Of a DNA stretch of 64,000 nt, positions 38,028 to 48,735 are shown piece by piece. Source of the DNA: Hymenobacter sp. BRD67 (lineage in GTDB: Bacteria > Bacteroidota > Bacteroidia > Cytophagales > Hymenobacteraceae); assembly GCF_013256425.1 (NCBI RefSeq), contig NZ_CP053904.1:3782001-3846000 (forward strand), read 5' to 3'. The notes under the pieces were generated by a model. That model saw only the letters and a program-made list of their open reading frames with translations. It did not search any database and was not told the DNA's origin. Numbering within the stretch: the first letter of the stretch is position 1; the number at the start of each line of letters is the position of its first letter. The position numbers and the translations under genes were made by a program.

Positions 38028-39676
38028 TTAAAAGCTCAGCTTTTCTTCGGCTTCCCAGCCGGCGCGTACTTCCAGCACTTTGGGGTAGAGAAACACCGGC
38101 TCGGCCGGCAGCAGCAGCTTGGGGTCGCCGCCCCGCCAGTGGCCGTCCCCATCCTGGTCGATGAGCACGCGCAGGCGGTACTTGCCGGGAGCCAGGTGGT
38201 CGAAGCGGTACGCGCCGCGCGGGGTGTGCAGCTGCGCCACCAGCAAAAACTTCTCATCGAGCAGCTGCAAGTCAAACGACTTCACGCTGGTTTGGATGGG
38301 ACCGGTAATTACCCCGCTGGGGTCCTGGTCTACTACCGGCAGGCGCACAGCCCGCTTCAAGCCCAGCGACTGCCCATTGATGGCTAGAATAGCGGTAGAA
38401 TCCAGGCGGATTTCTATGTATTTCAGCGCTTTGGTATCAATATTTACTACCAGCTCGGTTCGGTTCGGGCTGAGCGCGGCCTCGGCGGGCATGCGCAAAG
38501 GGTGGCTTTTGACCGAGTCTTCGGTGAGCGTGCCGGGGGCTTTACCGGCCACCAGCTGCACCGGCACCGGAAAGCGGAATCTCAGCTGGCCCTGCCGGTA
38601 CACCGTGCGCGGGTTGCCGGCCAGCGTAGTGCCAGCCACGGCCTGCTTTTTGCCGGTCGCCGTCGGCACCGGGAAGCGAATATTCAGGGTATCGCGGTGC
38701 TCGTTGCCCACGCTGTCGGCAGTAGCCAGCAGGTAGCGCCCATCGCTAATAGCAGGAGTTTTATATATAACCAGGGTATGCCCGAAATCGGCCAGCTGGG
38801 TAGCGGCCTGCACGGCGGCGTCTGCCGCCGCATCTGCCGGGACCAGCGGTGCCAGGGTAGCCGTGCGCAGGCCCTCGTTGAACTGTACGCGCACCTGCGT
38901 GGGAGCCGATTCGATACCCGTGCGCCGGGCCGGCAGGCGGTCGGGCCGCACCAGCTTCAGCACGCGGGCGCGGTGGTATCGTTTACCAGGAGCGGCGCGG
39001 GCAGGTAAGCGATTTTCTCGCCGTCGTCGAAGCGGTTATTATTGTTTTTATCCGTCCAGGCATATATCCGGTAGGGCGCTACGCGAATAAAACGGAGCTG
39101 GAACTGCCCTTTATCGTCGGTGCGGGTAAGGTAGTAGGGCTGGCCGCGGCGCACGGTTATGGTATCGCTGGTGCGGTAAAGGCCCACTACTACGTCGTTG
39201 GCCGGGCGGCCCGTAAGCAGGTCCGATACACTGCCGCGCACCGCGCCCGAGTCGAGAGTGGCGCCGGTGCTGAAGCTCAGGGCCTGGTATTTGGCGGGCT
39301 GGCTTTCTGTCGCATCCGAGATGGCCTTGCGGAAGTTAAACGAATACGTGGTATTGGCTTCCAGCGGTTTTTTGAACAGCAGCGATACGGCGTCTCGGTC
39401 GGTACGCACCGAGTACGAGTTGTCGGGCCGCAGTTGGGGCGTAATAAGCAGGTTCTTAGTCAGGTCTTTTACCTGAATCGGCTCCGAAAATGTGAGGCGG
39501 ATAAACTGTTGCTTCACGTTGCGGGCCGCGCTGTCGGGCGAGGTGGCAATGAGCCGCGGCGGCGTTTTGTCGCGCGGGCCGCCCTGCGGCGAGCTGATGG
39601 CCGCGCAGCTGCCCAGGCCCAGCAGCAGGGTCAGCGCCAGTAGCGCTTCGGCCCCCGGCTCCGCCGGCCGGCCCAT
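38028..39676 (-). CDS. Ig-like (Big_5) domain lipoprotein, frameshifted
   Basis: About 549 residues after restoring one base in the G-run at 38966-38968. A hydrophobic lead ends in LGLGSC (lipobox). A Big_5/SbsA Ig-like domain follows (PPRLIATSPDSAARNVKQQFIRLTFSEPIQ), then carboxypeptidase-regulatory-like segments (LLTGRPANDVVVGLYRTSD, GQFQLRFIRVAPYRIYAWTD) and a C-terminal Ig-like region with RLRVLIDQDGDGHWRGGD. It is a typical Bacteroidota outer-membrane or periplasmic protein of unknown role found close to mnmG. Both halves are otherwise intact. Confidence 0.8.
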
Positions 39677-39781
39677 GCTTTTGATTTACTAATCAACAAC
39701 CAATAAAAAGCAGCTCGAAAACTCATCGGCAATATAGCGGCGGAAAAACTCGGTAAAAATAGGCCGCTTCCGGTGAGCCGG

Positions 39782-40716
39782 CTAGCTGGCGGCGGGCAGA
39801 GTCCGCTCGGCTACGTAGAGCAAGCTTGAATATTGCCCGCCGTGCTGGGCCGCGTACTGGTTAGACCGATACCCCGCTTTGAGCACGGCCAGCGGCCCCC
39901 CGCCCCGCTCGGCCGGCAGGTTTCGCTCGCTTAGCATACTTACATAATACGCATCCAGGGAAAGCGGCACGGTCTGGCTGATGCGCAGCCCGTGTCGGCT
40001 CAGCAGCGCCTGCATAGTAGCCGGCACGAAATGGTAGAGGTGGCGCGGCACATCGTAAGCAGCCCAGTCCTGGCGATAGTGCTGTGCATCCAGGCTTTCG
40101 GGATTGGGCACGGCCACCAGCAGCCGGCCCCCGGCTTCAGGGCCGCCAACAGCTGGCGAAGGGTTTCGTTGAGCAGATGCACGTGCTCCAGCACGTGCCA
40201 CAGCGTTATCACATCGAAGCTGGCGGCGGGTAAGGCAGCGAGCGCTGAAGCATCCAGAACAGGCTGGCCCACGCGGGAAGCAGCATCCTGCCGCGCCCGC
40301 GGGTTGGGCTCGATACCCGTTACCTGCCAGCCGGCGCTTTTGGACCGGGCCAGAAAATGCCCCGTACCGCAGCCGTAGTCGAGCAACCGGCCTACCTGCC
40401 CGCCATTGAGCTTCGTGATAAGCGCCACCTTACGGCGAACCGTGAAAAAGCGAGCTGCCTTATATACATGGTTTACTATGCCCTGCGCTTTGCTGTTGTG
40501 CGAAACGTAGGCATCTGACTCATAGTAGCGCCCAATGTGCGCGGCCGTGGGGCGGGGGTTGGTAAACTGCAGGCCGCAGCCGCCGCATTGCTGAATGGTA
40601 AACGTTTCCTGGCTCACCGATTTGTCCTGGACCTGAAGCCGGGCCTGCAAATCGGGGCTGGAGCATACCGGGCACTTACCTAATAACTCGCTGGTATTGA
40701 GAGATTCTAACGGCAC
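39782..40716 (-). CDS. SAM-dependent methyltransferase with zinc ribbon, frameshifted
   Basis: About 311 residues when one base is added in the C5 run at 40128-40132. An N-terminal zinc-ribbon-like region has CPVCSS and CGGCGLQFTNPRP. The class I methyltransferase core has LLDYGCGTGHFLARSKSAGW (SAM-binding), VTGIEPNPRA, FDVITLWHVLEHV and, after the break, LLVAVPNPESLDAQHY. This is the Methyltransf_23 architecture seen in polysaccharide or lipid modification; the substrate is unknown. It lies between mnmG and the Ig-like lipoprotein. Confidence 0.85.
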
Positions 40717-40770
40717 AATAACGAAAAAAGAAGCGCGGCAAAGTTCGCAGAATTTGGACTATTGCGAAGC

Positions 40771-42638
40771 CTACCGGCCCAGATAGACCATCAACACCGA
40801 CACATCGGCCGGGCTCACGCCGCTGATGCGCGAAGCCTGCCCCAGCGTTTCGGGCTGAATCTTAAGTAGTTTCTCGCGGGCCTCGTGGCTGAGCGCGGGC
40901 ATCGCCCCGTAGTTGAGCCGGCCCTGAATCACAAAGTTTTCCAGCTCGCGCATGCGCTGGGCCTGCTGCTGCTCCTTCTGCAAATACGTCTCATACTTGG
41001 TCTGGATGATGGCCTGCTCCTGCGCTTCGATGCTGAAGGCCGCCAGCTTTTCGGCCAGCGCGGGCAAAGCGGCTGCCAAAGCCGGCAACTCAATAGCAGG
41101 CCGGCGCACTATATTGAGAGCCCGGGTCTTTTCGTGAATCTCAGCCGAGTGGTGCTCGGCTAAAAACCCGTTGATGGCCGCCGGCTCAACGCCGAAGCCT
41201 TGCAGCACGTCCAGCACGGCGAGGGTGTCAGCTTCCTTCTGGCGCACGCGCGCCAGGCGCTCGTCGCTGGCCAGGCCCAGGGCGTGGCCCAGCGGCGTCA
41301 GGCGCAGGTCGGCATTATCCTGGCGCAAAAGGATGCGGTGCTCGGCGCGGCTAGTAAACATGCGGTAAGGCTCATCGGTGCCTTTGTTGATAAGGTCGTC
41401 GATGAGCACCCCAATGTAGGCCTCGTCGCGCCGCAGCGTAAAGGCCGGCTTGTCGTGGGCGCGCTGGTGGGCGTTGATGCCCGCCATCAGGCCCTGGCAG
41501 GCCGCCTCCTCGTAGCCGGTGGTGCCATTGATTTGGCCGGCCAGCCAGAGGTTGCGCACGGGCTTGGTTTCGAGGGTGCTGGTGAGCTGCGTAGGCGGAA
41601 AGAAGTCATACTCAATTGCGTAGCCCGGCCGGAACATCTTCGCCTTTTCAAAGCCCGCAATTTCGCGCAGGGCGCGGTACTGCACATCTTCGGGCAGCGA
41701 GCTGCTGAAGCCGTTCACGTAGCATTCGACGGTGCTCCAGCCTTCGGGCTCCACAAAAATCTGGTGACGGTCCTTGTCGGCAAAGCGGTTGATTTTGTCT
41801 TCCACGCTAGGGCAGTAGCGCGGCCCAGGCCCTTGATGCGCCCCTGAAACATAGGCGACTTCTCAAACCCTTCGCGCAGGATTTCATGCACCCGCTCGTT
41901 GGTGTACGTGATGTAGCACGGACGCTGGCCCGTGAGCGGCGGCGTGTCGAGGTACGAAAAACGGCTCGGGTTGGCGTCGCCGTCCTGTACTTCCATCTTC
42001 GAGTAGTCGAGCGAACGGCCATCGACGCGGGGCGGCGTGCCGGTTTTCATGCGCCCGGCCTCAAAGCCCAGCTCCATAAGCTGCTCGGTGATACCCCGGC
42101 TGTTTTTCTCAGCGGCCCGGCCACCCCCGAAGTTCTTTTCTCCGATATGAATCAGGCCATTAAGAAAAGTGCCGTTGGTCAGCACCACGGTTTTGCTCCG
42201 AAACTCGATGCCCAGCGCGGTGCGAATGCCCACGCAGGCGTCGTTCTCAATGAGCAGTCCGGTCACGGCTTCCTGCCAGAAATCGACGTTCGGAATCTGT
42301 TCCAGCGTCAGGCGCCACTCCTCGGCAAAGCGCATGCGGTCGCTTTGGGCGCGCGGGCTCCACATGGCGGGGCCTTTCGAGCGGTTCAGCATCCGAAACT
42401 GAATCATGGTGCGGTCGGTAATGATACCCGACTGGCCGCCCAGGGCGTCTATCTCGCGCACTATCTGGCCCTTGGCCACGCCGCCCATGGCAGGGTTGCA
42501 CGACATCTGGGCGATGGTGTTCATGTTCATCGTCACCAGCAGCACCTGCGAGCCGAGGTTGGCGGCGGCGGCGGCGGCTTCGCAGCCCGCGTGGCCCGCG
42601 CCCACCACGATGAGGTCGTATTCAGTATCGGAGAACAT
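40771..42638 (-). CDS. mnmG: tRNA uridine-5-carboxymethylaminomethyl modification enzyme MnmG (GidA), frameshifted
   Basis: 622 residues when one C is restored at 41821-41826, the normal family length. The FAD-binding motif is VVGAGHAGCEAAAAAA; NPAMGGVAKGQIVREIDALGG, NGTFLNGLIHIGEKNFGGGR and, after the break, GTTGYEEAACQGLMAGINAH and RAEHRILLRQDNADLRLTPLG are all present. With MnmE it modifies the wobble uridine of several tRNAs. Because the enzyme is almost universal, the break is best read as a sequence error. It is classically located next to oriC. Confidence 0.93.
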
Positions 42639-42830
42639 AGGAGCTAGCGTTAAAAATTGCCTGACGGAACAATTGCTCTTCAGGACAACAAAAACAGGCT
42701 ACAAAGTTCGTTATAAAATGGCTAGCTGCCAGTTGCTGTAAAACGGAGCGGCACTTTTTCGCGTGAGCGACGCATTCAATGCCAAAGAAAGTGACACTCT
42801 GATTTACGTAGAAATATTATTATATATTTA

Positions 42831-43547
42831 CTATTTATCTTTCCTGTCCTGGTCGCGCTCCTGGCGCTCTGCCAGCAACGCAGCGGCCTGCCGGTTCACT
42901 TCCTCCCAGCTGAAGGGCCGCCACTGGTGCGTGCGGGCCGTAAAAACCTCCGTAGCGGCCAGGCAGGCAAATAGCTTATAGTCGAACTTCGGGTAGCCGT
43001 GCACCAGGTAGCCGGGGTAATAATAGGCCAGCTGGTGGCGGCGGGCGTGCTCCAGCTTGAGCAGCATCAGGTATTTGCCCAAGCTGTGCCTATGGTAGGC
43101 CGGGTCATAAAAATTAACAATGCCCGCGATGCTATCGGTGCCGCTGTCAAAAACGCCGGCGGCAATCAGCTGCTCACCGTCCCGCACTTCTATAATGTTC
43201 GTATCGAATACGTTGTGCGCACCACCGTCGAGTAGCAGGTCGGCCAGCGAAGGATTGGCTTCAAAGTCAATCGACTGGTGATAGCGGGCGTAAAGCGCCT
43301 CGTATTCGGGCGTGAGCCGAAAGGGCCGGACGCTCACCCCAAACCGCTCATTGAGCCGAAACAGGCGGCGCTGCTTGGGGCCGTATTCGGCCCTGGCCAC
43401 CACCAGGCGCAGCCAGTGCGTGGTATACAGGCCGGTTTCAAGAGGTAAAAACTCGCAGGTAAACAGGTTTTGCCCCATGCGGTAGTAGCCCTGGCCCAGG
43501 TAATAGTCGAGGAAATCGCCGGGCAGGCGGGAAAGCGCGACACTCAT
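42831..43547 (-). CDS. Arginyl-tRNA--protein transferase-like protein
   Basis: 238 residues resembling the C-terminal GNAT-fold part of Ate/Bpt aminoacyl-tRNA-protein transferases (LFRLNERFGVSVRPFRLTPEYEALYARYH, GIVNFYDPAYHRHSLGKYLMLLKLEHARR, YYYPGYLVHGYPKFDYK). The N-terminal cysteine cluster of full Ate proteins is missing, leaving one Cys in GQNLFTCEFLPL. It may tag proteins for N-degron turnover or have another acyl-transfer role. It lies 12 bases upstream-to-downstream of ybeY's end region on the same strand. Confidence 0.8.
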   Translation of the reverse strand: MSVALSRLPGDFLDYYLGQGYYRMGQNLFTCEFLPLETGLYTTHWLRLVVARAEYGPKQRRLFRLNERFGVSVRPFRLTPEYEALYARYHQSIDFEANPSLADLLLDGGAHNVFDTNIIEVRDGEQLIAAGVFDSGTDSIAGIVNFYDPAYHRHSLGKYLMLLKLEHARRHQLAYYYPGYLVHGYPKFDYKLFACLAATEVFTARTHQWRPFSWEEVNRQAAALLAERQERDQDRKDK

Positions 43548-43568
43548 GCCAGCACAACCAGTTCGGCC

Positions 43569-44035
43569 CTAAAAGGTGCGCAGCGAGAGGCAGTAATCCT
43601 CCTTGCGGCGCATGGCAGTCTGGCTTAGCAGGTCTTTGTCGTGGTAGCCCAGCAGGTGCAGCACGCCGTGAATCATGACGCGGTGCAGCTCGTCGCGGAA
43701 GCTGATATTCAGGTCCTTGGCATTGTCGGCCACGCGCTCCACGCTGATGAAGATATCGCCCTCCAGCACTTCCGCGTCGTCGGCATTATCGAAGGTGATA
43801 ATGTCGGTGAGCGTGTCGTGGTTAAGGTATTCCATGTTCAGCTTGTGCAGGTACTCATCAGAGCAGAAGATGAACGTGAGCTGGGCAATACGATACTCAT
43901 GTACTGCCGCGATGCGTTCAATCCAGGCCACGAGGTCCTCGGCATCGCGCAGGCCAAACTCGGGCACATCTTCGACGACAAACTCAATGCCGGGGCCTCA
44001 AAGTAGCGCACGCCGGCGACGGGGGCTAGGCTCAT
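43569..44035 (-). CDS. ybeY: Endoribonuclease YbeY (rRNA maturation), frameshifted
   Basis: The metal-binding motif HGVLHLLGYHDKD and LTFIFCSDEYLHKLNMEYLNHDTLTDIITF are typical of YbeY. Starting at GTG/ATG inside the main frame would lose the first strand. ATG 44035 (MSLAPVAGVRYFEAP) joins IEFVVEDVPEFGL if one base is restored in the G4 run at 43992-43995, giving 155 residues. That ATG overlaps the stop of the upstream anti-sigma gene by four bases (ATGA), which strongly supports it. YbeY processes 16S rRNA ends and helps ribosome quality control. Confidence 0.92.
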
Positions 44036-44469
44036 GCCGCGGCTTGCTCAGAAGTACCGTTGGTGCCGGGGTGCAGGGCGAAAGTCAGCTCAAGGCGGCG
44101 GCCTTCTTTGCTGAACTCCACTTCATCGGCCAGGTGGCGGATGAGGAAGATGCCGCGACCACCCGGGTTTTCAAGATTATCGGGAGCCGTCGGGTCGTCG
44201 AGGTTGTTGTAGTCAAACCCGGCGCCTTCGTCTTCAATCTCAAACTTGAGCTGGTCGGGGTTCACATACAGCGACAGGTACACGTTCTTGTCTTTATCAA
44301 ACTTATTGCCGTGTCGGATAGCGTTATTCACAGCTTCCGTAACGGCCACCATGATATTGCCATAGATATCGTCCTCAATCTGGAACGTGTCTTTAGAGTT
44401 ATCAATGAAGCTCTCCACGACGCGGATATTTTCCACGAGCGATGGAATCTGAATTTTAACCTGCTTCAT
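44032..44469 (-). CDS. RsbW-like ATP-binding anti-sigma factor/serine kinase
   Basis: 145 residues of the GHKL fold: N box VAVTEAVNNAIRHGN, G1 IEDEGAGFDYNN, G2 NPGGRGIFLIRHLADEVEF. Proteins of this type bind or phosphorylate partner-switch regulators (anti-anti-sigma STAS proteins). No STAS partner is adjacent; a STAS-like protein occurs at 61.05 kb but is probably separate. The start ATG 44469 (MKQVKIQIP) is the usual family N-terminus. The stop overlaps the ybeY start. Confidence 0.88.
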   Translation of the reverse strand: MKQVKIQIPSLVENIRVVESFIDNSKDTFQIEDDIYGNIMVAVTEAVNNAIRHGNKFDKDKNVYLSLYVNPDQLKFEIEDEGAGFDYNNLDDPTAPDNLENPGGRGIFLIRHLADEVEFSKEGRRLELTFALHPGTNGTSEQAAA

Positions 44470-44652
44470 AAGGGGTTTCGAAAGTATAAAGAGAGCGACG
44501 CGGCAAAAAAGAAGGGCAAAAGTAGAAAACGATAGCCAAAAAACAGGCGAGGCTATAGCATGGTGGTTTTCGGCCACTTGGCACAACCCAATCCGAAGTT
44601 TGAAGACAGTAACCGGCCTCTACGTAACGAGGGCGGGTGGGTTGCAAAAAAG

Positions 44653-47600
44653 TTACTTGCTCTTTTGGAAATACTCGCTTACTTTCTGCTGATAATAAGG
44701 CGTTAGCGTGGGTTGCTGTCGACGTAATAATTCTGTTTGCTGGCTGGGGGCGGCCGCTTTATATTTTTCAAAGGCCGGCGGAAAAACCGGTGGATGATTT
44801 TGGGCCGCCTGGGCCTCGCGCTTGGTATCCTGGTCGCGCTCGCGGGCCGACTTTTCGGCTTCGAGCAGGCGCGTCAGTATCTGGCGCTGGCGCTGAATGG
44901 TTTCTTCGGTAAGGCGCTTATTGACGAGGTCGGTTTCGGTCTGCTCCATCATCTTTTTCATCTCGGCAGCGTTGCCGGCGCCGCCCTGGCCGTTTTTGTC
45001 GGGGCCGTTGGGGCCGTTCTTACCATCCTTGCCTCCTTCTTTGCCGCCGGGCTTGTCGCCCCCGGCATATTGCCGAGCTGCTGCATCGCCTGCCGCAGCA
45101 ATTGCTGCTGGCCGGCCAGCCGGGCCAGCTCCTGCGAGAGGGCGCGGCCGGTTTTGCCGCTCTGCTGCAGCTGCTGTATCTGCTCGTTGAGCTGCTGCTG
45201 CATTTTGCCGAGGCTGCCGGGGCCGGGCGAGCCGCCTTTGCCTTTCTTCTTGCCTTTGCCGTTGCCGCTCTGGGGCTGGCCTTTGCCCTGCATCTGCTGC
45301 ATGTCCTGCTGCATCTGCTTCAGGGCATCGGAGAGCATGAGCGCCAGGTTGTTGATGCTGGTCATGGCCTGCTGCTGGGTGGCAGTGGCGCGGGCCACGT
45401 CGCGCTGCTTGATATGGGTAAACGCCTCGTCCATGCGGCCGTTCATCTCGCCCACCTCACGGGTCACGAAGCTCTGAATGCGGGTTTCCCGCTTGGCCAG
45501 GGCATATAGGGAATCCTGAATAATCTGGGCGTCGTCGCGCAGCTTATGCTGCGTTTGGCCGAGCTGCACAAAGCGCGGGTCGGTCTGGTCTACGGCCCGG
45601 AAATCCTTCATCAATTTTTCCTGGTCGAAGCTGAGCGTAACGAGGTTATCCAGAATATCGCGCAGGTCGTCGATGTTCTGCTGCTTTTTCTGCTGCTCGT
45701 CGTCGCTCATCTGGTCCTTCATCTTCTTGGCCATTTTTTGCATGCGCTGGGCGGCCGACTTCTGGCTCTGGCTGGCTTTCTGATTCTGGTTTTTACCCAG
45801 CTGCTGCTCGCCGTCCTGCATGTCCTGGTCGGTTTGCTGCTGCTCGGGCTTCTGCTCGTCCAGCTCATTCTGGTCGCCCATCTCCTTGTCCTGCTGCTTG
45901 AGGTCGGCGAGGTCTTTCTTAAGCTCCTCAAATTCCTGGCGCTTTTGGGCCTGCTCCTGCTTAAGCTTTTCGTTCTTCGTTTTCTGTTGTTGGCTATCGA
46001 GCTTGTTTTCGGGGTTGTTCTTGTCATTCTGAGCGGTCTGCTCGGCCAGCTTTTCCTGTTCTTTGGCCAGCTGTTCGAGGCGGTCGGCCGTTTGCTCGGC
46101 TTTTTGCTCAAACTGCATCTGCTTAAACATCTCGAGGGCACGGTCCAGCTCTTTTTGCAAAGTATTTTCCTTATTTTCAAGCTGCTGCAACAGCTTTTGC
46201 ATCTCGGCATCGGGCTGCTTCTGCTGGTCGAGCAGCTTCTGCAGCTTGTCGTAAAGCTTTTTGGTTTCGGGGTCGAGCAGGTCGTTCATGAGCTTTTTCC
46301 GCTCCTCCGCCTTCTTAGCCAGCTCCTCGCTTTTGGGGTCGAGCTGGTCCTGCTGCTTTTGCAGCTGCTCAAACTGCTTTTGCATCTGCTGCACCTGCTG
46401 GTCGAGCTGCTGCTTCTGGTCGAGCATATCTTCGAGCTGCTTGCGGTCCTGAAAGCTCATATCCCGCTTGGTTTTGAGCTTGTCCTGGCTTTGGGCCAGC
46501 TCGCGCTCCAGCTGCTTGCTTTGCTTGGCCGCCGAGCTCAGCTGGCTGGCCACCGAGTTGGCCTGCGAAGCCAGCTGCTTGTCCTGCTCGCGCCGGCTGG
46601 GCAGGCGAAACTCCAGGGGCCGCGAGCGCGTGCTTTTCGGCCCGTTAATGCCATCGTTATCAGTGGCTTCTACAAAGTATTCGAGCCGGTCACCGGGCTG
46701 CATGGCCAGCGGGGCCAGGTTCCAGGTGTACGAGTACGTGCCGCCCGCCGCGCTGGGTAGCGCCAAAGGCTTCTGGCTGGTAGCCTGCGGCACTTGGCTC
46801 TTACCCCGGTACACGCTGTAGTGCAGGCGCAACGCGGTCAGGCCGTAGTCGTCGGTGGACGTGCCGCCCAGGGCCAGGTAGCGCAGCGAAGTTGTATCCG
46901 AAAAGGCCTCCACTGTGAGGCTGGGCGGCGCGTCTGGCACCACCGTCAGCTGGTAGCTGATGGGGTTGGCATTGGCACTGGCCGCGTTGCGCAGCTGCAC
47001 CAGGTAGGGCTGCGAGCGCCGGGCCCGGCGCTCGGCCACAAAGCTGTCGGCCTGCCGGGCAGCCGGCAGCAGCTCGGTCGGATTGTCGAAGCGCAGGGTC
47101 AGCGCCTCGGTGGCAGCCGTGCTGAACTCCCAGCGCAGCTCGCTGCCCTCGGGCACGGTCAGGTTGCCGCCGTTGCGAATGGTTTCGGCGGCGCGGCCGG
47201 TGTAGGCGGGATACGTTACATGCACCGTAAAATCGCGTAAGTCAGGCCGTTCCAGCACCACCAGGTGGTACTCATCCGACACAAACCCGGCGCCGCTGAG
47301 CTGAAACGTTACGTCCTGGCTCGGCTGCTCGAAGGTGTAGCGAAACTCATCGGCGTGGCCGGGCACGTTAGCTAGAGGCCGCTCGCTGCCATCAGCAGCC
47401 AACAGGGTGAGCGTGGCGGGCAGCGCCCGGCCCGCCACGGCGACGTTGAGGGTGAAGCTTTCGCCTTTAAAAACCTTCAACTCCTTGTTTTTCAAGACAA
47501 AATCGAACGGCGCGGGCCGCGAGTACTGGCGCTTGTAGTGCCAGATACGGCTGGCTGGCTGCGTAATAAAGCTTGGGAAAAAGGCCAGGGCCAGCAGCAG

Positions 47601-48155
47601 CACGGCCAGCGGCGGCAGCACATACTTCCACAGCGGTCGGCTTTGCTGCTGAATATCAATGCCCTGCGCAAACGACACGCCCTGCAGCTGCGCGGCGCGC
47701 TGTTCGAGGCTGGCGAGCAGCAGTTCGTTGCTCCGCGCCTGGCCTTGCAGCTGGAGCGCGTTCAGCAGGCGGTCCTGCACCTGCGGAAACATCTTTCCCA
47801 CCTGTCGGGCAGCCTGCTCGTCGTCGAGCAGGCGGCGCAGGTTGGCCAGTGCGGCCAGCGGCTGCCACAGCCAGCGTCCCACTGCGTACACGGCCAGCGC
47901 CAGAAAGCTGAACAGCAGCCCCGCCCGCACCACCGTAGGCAGGTACAGAAAGTACTCCAGAGTGTTGAACACCACAAACAGGCTCAGCAGCAAAGCCGCT
48001 GCTACCAGGCTGCCGCGCACCAGCAGGCTCAGGTAAAACTTGCGCTTATAGGCTTCCAACTCGGCCCGCACCTGGGCGAGAGCCGGAAAGTCGTTTGGGG
48101 AAACCCCGGCTGCCGCAGCCGGCCGGTCCGCTACCATTGTCATAGAAAATAGCAT
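44653..48155 (-). CDS. DUF4175 membrane-anchored coiled-coil protein, frameshifted
   Basis: About 1167 residues after adding one base to the C5 run at 45059-45063. Two N-terminal membrane helices (LSLLVRGSLVAAALLLSLFVV and VRAGLLFSFLALAVYAVG) and a third near residue 175 precede beta-rich periplasmic domains. A ~450-residue Gln/Lys/Glu-rich coiled coil (many KQLEDMLDQKQQLDQQVQQM-like stretches) and a Gly/Lys/Asn-rich linker follow. The C-terminal module (MKKMMEQTETDLVNKRLTEE) is in the other frame. DUF4175 is a Bacteroidota family of unknown function, probably spanning the periplasm. Confidence 0.85.
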
Positions 48156-48259
48156 CGTTCTTGGGCGAGTTCAGCCAAGTTACGCCTGGCCGGGTAACGA
48201 GCCGGGCATGCTACTTGGTTCGCCGGCCCAAACCAGGTGAGCAAGAAGACCCTTCTGCC

Positions 48260-48670
48260 CTACTGCGACTGCAACCAGTCGGTGGCAGCTCCTTCCTCAC
48301 CAAAAAAAGCTACTGCAAAAGGCCGGCCCACGTACGATTCGACCGGTGCGAAGCCCGGCTGGGCCACAATAAGTGCGTGTAGGTCCGGGCTCACCAGGTA
48401 GGCCACGCAGAGGCGGCCACCCAGGCGGCGCGCCATATCAGGGAAATACTCCGTTAGAAGCCACTGCGTAATCAGCGGGTCGTTGAGCGACCGCCGCCGG
48501 ATATCCTGTAGCCAGTACCTGGAGCTTTGCGCCAGCGCTGCCGCCGTCAGGCGCTCGTACTCGGCGGGGAGCGCGGCTGGTTCGGGCTGGTAGCCCCAGC
48601 GACCAATAAGAATTTTTAAGTCCTCCCGATAAGCGAGGTGCAGCAATTCGGTGGGCGACGAGTAATCCAT
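48260..48670 (-). CDS. Orphan STAS-like/hypothetical protein, paralog A
   Basis: 136 residues, no recognised domain. It is clearly homologous to the protein at 51872-52294. Shared layout: a MDysspteLLhLaYReDLkiLigRW-like start, WLQDIRRRSLNDPLITQWLLTEYFP against WLLDVRRRLNTHQIGAQWMV, RLGGRLCVAYLVSP against RLGGHTRLAYLLAP, and GRPFAVAFFGEE against GKPFVADRFVDE. This spacing resembles SpoIIAA/STAS-like folds. The ATG lies three bases from the end of the hairpin-T6 element at 48673-48702. Confidence 0.7.
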   Translation of the reverse strand: MDYSSPTELLHLAYREDLKILIGRWGYQPEPAALPAEYERLTAAALAQSSRYWLQDIRRRSLNDPLITQWLLTEYFPDMARRLGGRLCVAYLVSPDLHALIVAQPGFAPVESYVGRPFAVAFFGEEGAATDWLQSQ

Positions 48671-48672
48671 AT

Positions 48673-48702
48673 AAAAAAGGGCTGCTACGAAGGTAGCAGC
48701 CC
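48673..48702 (-). terminator. Hairpin plus T6 after the BlaR1-like gene, touching the next ATG
   Basis: A perfect 10-bp stem (48679-48688 with 48693-48702, GGGCTGCTAC / GTAGCAGCCC, 4-base loop) is followed on the minus strand by T6. It ends the BlaR1 transcript but also sits directly before the start codon (48670) of the next gene. Confidence 0.88.
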
Positions 48703-48735
48703 GGCAAGCGTTTAAGTCGGTTTGCGCTGCTGGCG

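Noticed and set aside
44653..44961. Separate 102-residue gene after the DUF4175 gene
   Set aside because: It continues the DUF4175 C-terminus in another frame and is joined by one base in the C5 run at 45059-45063.
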